From: Alphaproteobacteria bacterium
GTDB lineage: Bacteria > Pseudomonadota > Alphaproteobacteria > Rhodobacterales > Rhodobacteraceae
Length of the DNA stretch: 10,507 nucleotides
Reading direction: 5' to 3'
NCBI GenBank assembly: GCA_003696705.1
Contig: RFGD01000185.1
Coordinates: forward strand, 1-10,507
Part shown: piece after piece, positions 5,300 to 10,507 of the stretch
How positions within the stretch are numbered: position 1 is the stretch's first letter
Layout: each line of letters opens with the position of its first letter
Program-made: the position numbers and the translations under genes
Notes under the pieces: model-generated
Database searches by the model: none
Seen by the model: the letters and a program-made list of their open reading frames with translations, nothing else
What the model was told of the DNA's origin: nothing

Positions 5300-6996
5300 G
5301 CGTCAACCTCCGCGCGCAGCCAGGATCGAAGAACACGGAGGACCTCGTCGGGCTTCTCGTCTGCCAGCCCCCGAATGGCGTCGACGCGTGCCTTGATGAG
5401 GTTTCCGCGAACGCCAAGCGTCTCGACGTATTCGTGCGGTCCATGATCCTTCGTCGGATCGAACACGCTGGTTATGCCTGGCATCATCGTGTCCGGTTCC
5501 GCCGGAAGGATTTCCTGCCCGTCGGTAGCTGTCGGAAGGGCGCCTCCCTTCGCTGCCGCGTGAAGCTGCGAACCGTCCTCGATCTTCGGCGCGGCCTCAT
5601 TTGGCGGCAGTGCCGGGGGCGGCGTCTCCTTGATGAGCCTCAGGGTCGGCCGGACCCCGAGTATCAGGGCAATCGCGACAATGGCGAGCGCCAGAATCCC
5701 ACGGACGATCGAGACGATGTTGTCGGCGATCTGAGCGCCGATGGACTTTGTCGGGGTCTCGCCAAGCTCCATCGAGTAATCCATGAAGCGCATGCTGTCG
5801 ACCGACACCTGGTCGCCCCTGGCGGCGTCGTATCCGATCGCGGTCTTCACGAGTTCGGCTAGGCGCTTGAGTTCTTCGGGCGACCGTTCGGAATAGGTCA
5901 CGTCATTTCCGTTCGCGCTGTAGATGCCGTTGACCAGCGCGGCGACGGTAATTCGCTTGATCTCGCCTGCCTCGCGGACGACCTCGCGCCGCGTGTTGCC
6001 GATCTCGAAATCGACCTTTTCCCCGACCTTTCGCTGGTTCGAGGTCGTGCCGGGATCGGTGGTCCCCGAGAGCGCAGACGGAATGTTGTTTTCCACGCCG
6101 ACGTTGCCGCGGGTTTCGCTGTTCACGCGGGATTCGTTGCGGCTTTCGGTCGATCGGACGACCTGTTGATCCGGGTCGAAGGTCTGCTGGATGACGGTTT
6201 CGCGTGCGGTGCTGAGTTCGACATTCACCCGGACACGCGCATTGCCGGCGCCGACGCGCGCCGTGAGGATGTCGCGGATCTGCTGCGCCAGTCGGTCCTC
6301 GATGGCGGTCTGGCGCGACTGAATGGTGGCTTGGCCGGCGCCTTCGTGGTCCTCGGCGAGGATGACCTCGCCGCTTGCGGAAAGAACCGTGACGTTTCCG
6401 AGCTTGAGCTCGGGGACGGCCGAGGCGACCAGGTTTCTTATGGCGAGGGCTTTCTGTCGCTCGATCGTCGCGCCGGGCGTGGGACGAACGATCACCGAGG
6501 CGCGGGGCTCGGGCCGGTCGAGCGAGAACGCTTCGCGTTCAGGAAGGACGAGGTGGACACGCGCGCTCTGGACCTTGTCGAGCGTGAGAATGGAGCGTGC
6601 AAGCTCTCCTTCCATCGCACGCAGCCTGTTGATGCGCTGCATGAAAGAGTTCATTGCCAAGCCCGTCGAACCGTCAAACAACTCCCAACCCGGCTCGCCA
6701 TCGACGGGAAGGCCCGTCTCTGCCAGGACCATGCGGGCACGAGCGAGGTCCTTTCTGGGAACGGTCACGGTCGTCCCATCCTCGGACACGCGCGCATCGA
6801 AGCCTGCATTCACCAGCGCCGTCTCGATCGAGAAGGACGAGCTCTGAGACAGGTTCCGGAACAGTGGGGCCTGGTCGGGCGCCGTGACGGCGGACAGGCC
6901 GACCATCAGCGTGACGAGCATGCCCGCCGCGACTGCGCCCAGGATCGTTAGCCGCCTTTTGCCCAGTGACAAGAGGTTGTCGACCGCGTTGCGCAT
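5296..6996 (-). CDS. fliF: Flagellar MS-ring protein FliF
   Basis: 566 aa, full family length. The first membrane helix is at about 16-38 and the second at about 427-448. Between them lie the periplasmic ring-building domains: 'APLFRNLS' near 43, LAETGLPVDGEPGWELFD (91-108), FMQRINRLRAMEGELARSI (118-136), then VQSARVHLVLPERE (142-155). A long Asn/Ser/Thr-rich beta-collar insertion runs about 280-325. The cytoplasmic tail ends in the FliG-binding helix (KPDEVLRVLRSWLRAE, 548-563). FliF is the first structure assembled, in the inner membrane. The ATG at 6996 has AGGG six bases upstream. It leads fliF-fliH-fliN-fliP and is divergent from fliL, so both operons share a 139-bp control region. Confidence 0.97.
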   Translation of the reverse strand: MRNAVDNLLSLGKRRLTILGAVAAGMLVTLMVGLSAVTAPDQAPLFRNLSQSSSFSIETALVNAGFDARVSEDGTTVTVPRKDLARARMVLAETGLPVDGEPGWELFDGSTGLAMNSFMQRINRLRAMEGELARSILTLDKVQSARVHLVLPEREAFSLDRPEPRASVIVRPTPGATIERQKALAIRNLVASAVPELKLGNVTVLSASGEVILAEDHEGAGQATIQSRQTAIEDRLAQQIRDILTARVGAGNARVRVNVELSTARETVIQQTFDPDQQVVRSTESRNESRVNSETRGNVGVENNIPSALSGTTDPGTTSNQRKVGEKVDFEIGNTRREVVREAGEIKRITVAALVNGIYSANGNDVTYSERSPEELKRLAELVKTAIGYDAARGDQVSVDSMRFMDYSMELGETPTKSIGAQIADNIVSIVRGILALAIVAIALILGVRPTLRLIKETPPPALPPNEAAPKIEDGSQLHAAAKGGALPTATDGQEILPAEPDTMMPGITSVFDPTKDHGPHEYVETLGVRGNLIKARVDAIRGLADEKPDEVLRVLRSWLRAEVDA

Positions 6997-7135
6997 GTAT
7001 CACCCTGCCTTTGTTCTTGCTCGCATGATATTCTGTTCTTGCGAAAGAAGTAAAGGCTGGTATTAATACTTAACGAAAGGAAGATGTGCGGCGAATTCCT
7101 TGAACACGGCCGCGGCGGCCAGGATAGAAACCGAC
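6997..7135. promoter_or_regulatory. Divergent fliF/fliL control region
   Basis: Between the two start codons are several signals. The 9-mer TGTTCTTGC occurs twice in direct orientation (7012-7020 and 7034-7042), 22 bp start to start, about two helical turns. The second copy runs into a perfect inverted repeat TTCTT-GCGA-AAGAA (7036-7049). On the plus strand TTGCGA (7039-7044), a 16-base spacer and TATTAA (7061-7066) could be a promoter for fliL. TTAA (7063) and TTAAC (7070) recall CtrA half-sites but are three bases apart, not seven, so they do not make a standard CtrA box. I see no sigma-54 GG-N10-GC pattern. Confidence 0.5.
7012..7042. repeat. Direct repeat pair TGTTCTTGC, 22 bp apart
   Basis: TGTTCTTGC at 7012-7020 and again at 7034-7042. 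On the minus strand, toward fliF, both read GCAAGAACA followed by (G/A)A. The same GCAAGAACA occurs at 10062-10070, just before the response regulator start. Spacing of about two helical turns is usual for tandem dimeric activators such as OmpR-type regulators. The binding protein is unknown. Confidence 0.55.
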
Positions 7136-7798
7136 ATGGCAAAGAAACCCGGGGCAGCTCCGAAGAAGAAGCCGGACGAAGAGGACGGGCAGGAGGATCT
7201 TGCAAAGCAGGCAAAGTCTGCAAGGAAGCTCCTTCTGGTCGCGCTTGTCATGTCCGTTGCGTCACTCGGTGGCGGCTTCATGCTGGCCCGGATGGCTTAC
7301 AAGGAGGACGCCGCGAATTTCGAGCCGAAGCCTGATGCTCCCGATGCCGTGGAGGTCGTCGACGAGACCGAGGGCCACGGCGCGGTCGTGGTCGATCCGG
7401 CGGACGCCCATGGGGGCCACGGCGCCAAGGAGGCTGGTGGTGGACACGCTGCCGAGGCCGAAAAGGTGGCCGAGGACCCGGAGGGTCTTCTGGAGTTCGG
7501 CGAGATCGTAACGAACATCACGAGCCACGCCCCCGACGGGACGTCCAGAAAGTCGTTTCTCAAGCTTGGCCTCTATCTGGTCTATCGGCCCGAGCCGGGG
7601 GCAAAGGATCTCATGAAGGAGCGCAAACCCTTCATGCGCGACCTGTTCACAGGATACCTGCGCGGCCTTACCGAGGCCGACCTTCGCGGGGCTGTCGGGC
7701 TGCTGAATGTCAAGGCCGAGTTGCTCAAACGGGCGAGGGCAGCCGTCGGAAGCGACTTGCCTCAGGAAATCCTGATCAGCGATCTGATCGTGCAATAG
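7136..7798 (+). CDS. fliL: Flagellar basal-body associated protein FliL
   Basis: 220 aa from the ATG at 7136. A TTG at 7100 would add 12 residues but has no ribosome site, whereas AGGA lies eleven bases before the ATG. Order of parts: a Lys/Pro/acidic cytoplasmic tail (1-29), one membrane helix (31-52, LLLVALVMSVASLGGGFMLA), a periplasmic linker rich in Ala, Gly, Asp, Glu and His (53-118, with HG/GGH repeats at 81-104), and the FliL domain (119-220). The domain shows FGEIVTNI, SFLKLGLYLVYRPEP and the C-terminal EILISDLIVQ typical of the family. FliL forms a stomatin-like ring around the stator and supports torque or stator activation. The linker is longer and more His-rich than in E. coli. 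It is followed by fliM after 8 bp. Confidence 0.94.
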   Translation: MAKKPGAAPKKKPDEEDGQEDLAKQAKSARKLLLVALVMSVASLGGGFMLARMAYKEDAANFEPKPDAPDAVEVVDETEGHGAVVVDPADAHGGHGAKEAGGGHAAEAEKVAEDPEGLLEFGEIVTNITSHAPDGTSRKSFLKLGLYLVYRPEPGAKDLMKERKPFMRDLFTGYLRGLTEADLRGAVGLLNVKAELLKRARAAVGSDLPQEILISDLIVQ

Positions 7799-7806
7799 GG
7801 CCAGCC

Positions 7807-8748
7807 ATGAACGCCGTTTCCCCGACAAGTGCAGCGAGTTCCGCAAAGGACAGTTTGATCGAAGAGATCATTCGCATGTCCGACTTCAGCTTCGAGCGGT
7901 TGCCCATGCTCGAAGTGCTGGGCGAGCGCTTGTGCGAATTGCTGGCGGAGTCGCTTCCCGATCTCGTCGGGGTCTTCACGGAGGCGACCTTCGAGCAGGT
8001 TCAGTACCTTCCGATGTCGCAGGTCGCCGAGGATTATCCCGAGCGCGCGGTTTTCGTGATGGCCTCGTCACCGCATCTGGCAGGTGATCTGCTCGTGATC
8101 GTGGAGGCGCCGCTGGTGCTGACGGCACTGGAACTGGCCTTGGGGGGGCGGCTCAAGGAGGACGGCGCCAGAGAGAAGCGGGAATTCACGGCGATCGAGA
8201 AAGGCTTCGGCGGGCGGTTCGCGAAGCTGGTTCTGAGGTCTCTGGAACAGAGTTTTTCGGTCGTCGAACGGGTCTCCTTCGAGCCCCAGAGGGTCGAAAC
8301 GAATCCGGAAGCAATCGTGCTTGCCCAGCAGCAAAGTCTTTGCGTGCGGCTCAAGACGTCAATTTCGCTTGCCGGGCTGAAAGGGGCGGTTCATGTCGTG
8401 ATCCCGTATGACGCCCTCGAGCCTGTGCGCCCGCGCCTGGGAAAGGTCTTCTTCGGCACGCCCGTCGAGGGCGAGAACCCCCAACGAGAAGTGATCGAGA
8501 CGCACATCGAGAGGGCGTCGGTAGATCTGGAAGTCGTTCTGGCGACTGTCGCTCTGGAAATCGCGAGGATCATGAATTGGCGACCCGGCGACACTTTCGA
8601 GCTTCCCATCCGGGAAGATTCCGAGGCGACAATCTTTTGCGGTGAAGTCCCCTTGTTCGGCGCCGTCACGGGAAAGCGGAACAATGGAAACGTGGCCGTG
8701 CAGGTTGTCAGGGAACTCTTTCTCAACAAGGACACGGCAGATGATTGA
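7807..8748 (+). CDS. fliM: Flagellar motor switch protein FliM (no canonical CheY-binding peptide)
   Basis: 313 aa, near the usual 320-335. The middle CheC-like domain spans about 28-215, with FSFERLPMLEVLGERL, EYPER-like EDYPERAVFV and EFTAIEKGFGGRFAKLVL. The C-terminal SpoA domain spans about 236-305 (LEVVLATVALEIARIMNW, PGDTFELPI, GEVPLFGAVTGKRNNGNVAV). FliM links FliG to FliN in the C ring. The N-terminus is odd. Most FliM proteins open with an LSQxEIDALL peptide that binds CheY-P; here residues 1-27 contain only SLIEEIIRM, a weak resemblance at best. The FliG-contact loop, usually GGxG, reads GGRLKEDG (113-120). The ATG follows AGGG by six bases at the fliL stop. The 3' end overlaps the next gene by eight bases. 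Confidence 0.93.
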   Translation: MNAVSPTSAASSAKDSLIEEIIRMSDFSFERLPMLEVLGERLCELLAESLPDLVGVFTEATFEQVQYLPMSQVAEDYPERAVFVMASSPHLAGDLLVIVEAPLVLTALELALGGRLKEDGAREKREFTAIEKGFGGRFAKLVLRSLEQSFSVVERVSFEPQRVETNPEAIVLAQQQSLCVRLKTSISLAGLKGAVHVVIPYDALEPVRPRLGKVFFGTPVEGENPQREVIETHIERASVDLEVVLATVALEIARIMNWRPGDTFELPIREDSEATIFCGEVPLFGAVTGKRNNGNVAVQVVRELFLNKDTADD

Positions 8749-9112
8749 ACTTGCTACAAACGTCGCGATCATAGTCTTGCTGATTGCCGCAATTCTCTAC
8801 GGCGTCGCGGTCTCGAGGAGGATCCGCCGGCTGTCCGCAATGTTGGCAGAGCTTGAGCCCCTGGTGCTTGCCTACTCGGAGGCGGTCGAAAAGTCGGAAG
8901 CCTCGGTTCGCGCGCTGAAAGAGGGCCTCGAGGCAGAATCCGCGCAGGCAGATGTCGGGCAGGAGACAGCCGGTCCCACCGGGCGTGTTCCCGGTTCGGT
9001 AGGGAAGGCGGCCCAGAGGGCGCCGGCGGGCGTTCGTGTCGTTCATGACAAGTCTGCGCTTGTCCGGCGTTTCTTCGAGACGCCTCACGCGGGCGCCGGC
9101 GCCAGGGTGTGA
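8741..9112 (+). CDS. Small membrane coiled-coil protein, DUF6468 / PflI-like
   Basis: 123 aa from the ATG at 8741, which overlaps the fliM stop by eight bases and implies coupled translation. Residues 5-25 form one membrane helix (ATNVAIIVLLIAAILYGVAV). A basic patch SRRIRR follows, then a helical, probably coiled-coil stretch (31-70), a loose Gly/Pro/Ala part, and a conserved-looking C-terminal motif DKSALVRRFFE (103-113). Size, layout and position directly after fliM fit DUF6468 proteins of alphaproteobacterial flagellar clusters. Caulobacter PflI, which positions the flagellum at the pole, lies at a comparable place. I assign this from layout and gene order, from memory, not from alignment. 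It could anchor or orient the basal body, but direct function is not shown. Confidence 0.72.
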   Translation: MIELATNVAIIVLLIAAILYGVAVSRRIRRLSAMLAELEPLVLAYSEAVEKSEASVRALKEGLEAESAQADVGQETAGPTGRVPGSVGKAAQRAPAGVRVVHDKSALVRRFFETPHAGAGARV

Positions 9113-9114
9113 TC

Positions 9115-9765
9115 ATGAAACCGGGCAAGGTCCTTTTGGCGGCGCTCCTTGTCACGACGCTTGCGAAGGCCGCGACGTCGCTTCCGATCGCGGCGGCTCT
9201 CAACGGGTCATCGGCTGCGGAAAAGCTCTTGAAGGAAGGCGCAACGGCATTCGAAGGCGGGCACGGTGCCGAAGCCACCGACAGCAAGGCCGGCGGGGCG
9301 GTCTCGGTCCCGCAGGAACCCGCGCTACGGTGCGAAACCCCTGAGGAGGTCTTGCAGTCGCTTGCCAAGGAGCGAGAGGTGGTCGCCGAACAGAGGCGCA
9401 GGCTCGAGGTGAAGAAATCCGAAGTCGACCTCGCCCGGCAAAAACTCGAGGTCGAGAAGGAGGCGATGCTGGAGCTCAAGGGCTCGATCGAAGACCTTCT
9501 TGGAAAGATCGAGGCGCAGCAGACGGACGACTTGAAGCGACTGATCGCCTTCTATGAGAACATGAAGCCAGACGAGGCCGCCAATATCATGAATGACCTC
9601 GATATCGAGGTTGTCATCATGGTGCTCGGGACGATGAAGCCGAGGGCCGCGGCGCCAATTCTTGCGAAGATGTCGCCTGTTCGCGCCCGCGCGGTGTCCA
9701 AGATCATTCTCGAACGATCGAAACTGCCCGGGGATCAACGTCTCAAGGGGGTTCGCCTGAACTGA
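9115..9765 (+). CDS. MotE-like periplasmic protein with coiled coil and MgtE-N domain
   Basis: 216 aa. An N-terminal hydrophobic segment (about 5-28, KVLLAALLVTTLAKAATSLP) serves as signal peptide or anchor. A low-complexity Ala/Gly linker follows (30-70), then a charged coiled coil (about 76-134) and a compact helical domain (about 136-202) with YENMKPDEAANIMNDLD and MKPRAAAPILAKMSPVRARA, the MgtE N-domain/FliG-N-like pattern. MotE of Sinorhizobium is a periplasmic chaperone for the stator-linked protein MotC; alphaproteobacterial relatives in flagellar clusters are named after it. No magnesium channel domain is present, so it is not a transporter. The ATG at 9115 has AGGG seven bases upstream; a GTG at 9109 overlapping the previous stop (GTGA) is the alternative. 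Confidence 0.85.
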   Translation: MKPGKVLLAALLVTTLAKAATSLPIAAALNGSSAAEKLLKEGATAFEGGHGAEATDSKAGGAVSVPQEPALRCETPEEVLQSLAKEREVVAEQRRRLEVKKSEVDLARQKLEVEKEAMLELKGSIEDLLGKIEAQQTDDLKRLIAFYENMKPDEAANIMNDLDIEVVIMVLGTMKPRAAAPILAKMSPVRARAVSKIILERSKLPGDQRLKGVRLN

Positions 9766-9782
9766 TTGGTCAGAGAGACGAC

Positions 9783-9953
9783 ATGTTGGGCCCGCACGGT
9801 CGCCGCGCCAGCCGTGAGAGCGACGGTGGAGAGTGCGGTGCAAAGGCGCCCCTCGAGGGCAAGGGGTGGTTTGACCGACGCTCGACCTTGCCGCACGTCG
9901 TGCGCCCTTGGCCTCTGAAGCCTGAGGGTTTTTTCGAGGCAAATTCGCAATGA
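9783..9953 (+). CDS. Possible small ORF of 56 codons after the motE-like gene
   Basis: An ATG 17 bp after the motE-like stop opens 56 codons. The peptide begins MLGPHGRRASRESDGG; the second half is more protein-like (GWFDRRSTLPHVVRPWPL, then KPEGFFEANSQ), with three Trp/Phe-Pro rich turns. By my count about 70 percent of codons end in G or C, compatible with coding here. The ribosome site is weak (AGAGAGA). Its TGA overlaps a further ATG that opens only 12 codons. No domain or membrane segment is visible. A weak terminator-like T-run lies inside its 3' end, which argues against it. It could be a small unknown protein of the operon or chance. Confidence 0.3.
   Translation: MLGPHGRRASRESDGGECGAKAPLEGKGWFDRRSTLPHVVRPWPLKPEGFFEANSQ
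9912..9934 (+). terminator. Weak candidate rho-independent terminator
   Basis: CCTC (9912-9915), an 8-base loop, GAGG (9924-9927), G, then six T (9929-9934). The stem has only four pairs, so it is weak. It would end the fliL-fliM-motE transcript about 150 bp after the motE-like stop, before the response regulator gene. It overlaps the end of the possible small ORF. Confidence 0.3.
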
Positions 9954-10081
9954 CAGACACGGACATCACACGATTGCCACAATCTTAGGTTTAGTTGAGG
10001 ACGGCGAGCTGTAGGAATCAGCGGACGTGCGAAGAATCGCAGCGCCAGCCATGCCACACCAGCAAGAACAGGAAGCTCGGA

Positions 10082-10498
10082 ATGCTCGATACGTCCATCG
10101 ATGAAGGTCCAGTGTCCGGAATGCGAGTGCTTGCCGTTGACGACGACGAGTTCATAAGAACCTTGTTGACGGAAATCCTTCGGGTCGCGGGCAACGTTGA
10201 TGTGGCGGTGGCTGGGGGCGGGGAAGAAGCCCTGGAAATCCTGAGGTCGTCCGAGCGGCCTTTTGATGCGATGATTTTCGACATTCAGATGCCCGGGATG
10301 GACGGCATTGCTCTTTGCCGCGCGGTGCGGGAAATGGCCGGCTATGCCAAGACGCCGATCTACATGCTCTCGGCCATGACGGAAAAGGAATACGTCGAGC
10401 GGGCCTCGTCGGCCGGGGCGTCGGGCTATCTGACAAAGCCCTTTGATCCAATGGAATTGATCGCGCGCGTTTGCGCGTCTGACCACGAAAAGACTTGA
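10082..10498 (+). CDS. Single-domain CheY-like response regulator
   Basis: 138 aa, a receiver domain with no output domain. Conserved residues are all present: acid pocket D21/D22 (in VLAVDDDEF), phosphoacceptor D67 (in MIFDIQMPGMDG), S97 in place of the usual Thr (YMLSAM), Y116 and K119 (GYLTKPFDP). Such proteins take phosphate from a histidine kinase such as CheA and act by binding a partner. The ATG at 10082 was chosen for the AGGAAG six bases upstream; M14 is a weaker alternative, and upstream frame starts lack ribosome sites. It lies 316 bp after the motE-like gene on the same strand, so it may have its own promoter. Motor control is suggested by context, but FliM here lacks the normal CheY-P peptide, so a stator, cell-cycle or regulatory partner is also possible. 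Confidence 0.92.
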   Translation: MLDTSIDEGPVSGMRVLAVDDDEFIRTLLTEILRVAGNVDVAVAGGGEEALEILRSSERPFDAMIFDIQMPGMDGIALCRAVREMAGYAKTPIYMLSAMTEKEYVERASSAGASGYLTKPFDPMELIARVCASDHEKT

Positions 10499-10507
10499 TG
10501 TTGCCGA

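Larger units (their letters stand above)
9766..10081. other. Spacer between the motE-like gene and the response regulator
   Basis: 316 bp with no certain gene. It holds the possible 56-codon ORF (9783-9953), a perfect short palindrome GCACG-T-CGTGC (9893-9903), the weak terminator candidate, and a less GC-rich stretch (about 9940-10000) where a promoter for the response regulator could lie. I find no clear -35/-10 pair or CtrA box in it. The GCAAGAACA motif at 10062-10070 abuts the ribosome site of the next gene. Confidence 0.45.

Noticed and set aside
6166..6951. Long antisense open frame over fliF (261 codons)
   Set aside because: Shadow of fliF. The peptide has no recognisable domain.
7063..7074. 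TTAA...TTAAC pair before fliL as a CtrA site
   Set aside because: The spacing is three bases, not seven. Only half-site similarity remains.
7100..7135. Longer FliL from a TTG start at 7100
   Set aside because: No ribosome site at the right distance, whereas the ATG at 7136 gives a normal Lys-rich FliL N-terminus.
9115..9765. Magnesium transporter MgtE
   Set aside because: Only the N-terminal MgtE-like helical domain is present, with no channel segments; a signal/anchor plus coiled coil and the flagellar context fit a MotE-like protein.
9893..9903. Palindrome GCACGTCGTGC as a terminator or operator
   Set aside because: Centre of one base leaves no proper RNA loop, there is no T-run next to it, and 11 bp alone is weak evidence for an operator in GC-rich DNA.

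Overview
The window is a flagellar basal-body and motor gene cluster from an alphaproteobacterium. Three things point to Rhodobacterales (Rhodobacter/Roseobacter group): the flaF-flbT pair followed by a DUF1217 gene, the order fliL-fliM-small membrane protein-MotE-like protein, and a consensus CtrA box upstream of flaF. This resembles the native, CtrA-controlled alphaproteobacterial flagellum (the fla2 type in Rhodobacter sphaeroides terms) rather than the gamma-proteobacterial type. The DNA is GC-rich with high GC3 in the genes. By eye, the TTAA tetranucleotide appears only in two regulatory regions.

Layout. (1) 1-103, minus: the first 34 codons of a helix-turn-helix gene that leaves the window on the left; it probably marks the edge of the flagellar cluster. 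(2) 104-579: a long intergenic region with no convincing gene. Its right end holds a CtrA box, an overlapping TATAAT hexamer and a strong inverted repeat just before flaF. (3) 580-2243, plus: flaF, flbT and a DUF1217 gene. (4) 2262-6996, minus: fliF-fliH-fliN-fliP, tightly packed with overlapping start/stop codons, then fliG after a 128-bp gap. This group converges on the DUF1217 gene. (5) 6997-7135: a divergent promoter region between fliF and fliL, with two 9-bp direct repeats. (6) 7136-9765, plus: fliL, fliM, a small membrane protein (DUF6468/PflI-like) and a MotE-like protein with coiled coil and MgtE-N domain. (7) 9766-10081: a spacer with one possible 56-codon ORF and a weak terminator. 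(8) 10082-10498: a single-domain CheY-like response regulator.

How they fit together. FliF forms the MS ring. FliG, FliM and FliN form the switch/C ring on it. FliP is part of the export gate inside it. FliH belongs to the export ATPase complex. FliL and the MotE-like protein act around the stator. FlaF and FlbT control flagellin output. The response regulator could feed signal to the motor. The most notable points are regulatory (CtrA box overlapping a -10, the flaF leader inverted repeat, a 9-mer shared by two promoter regions), a FliM without a recognisable CheY-P-binding peptide, and FliG and FliM that both deviate at their known contact loops. I see no mobile element, CRISPR array, rRNA or tRNA.
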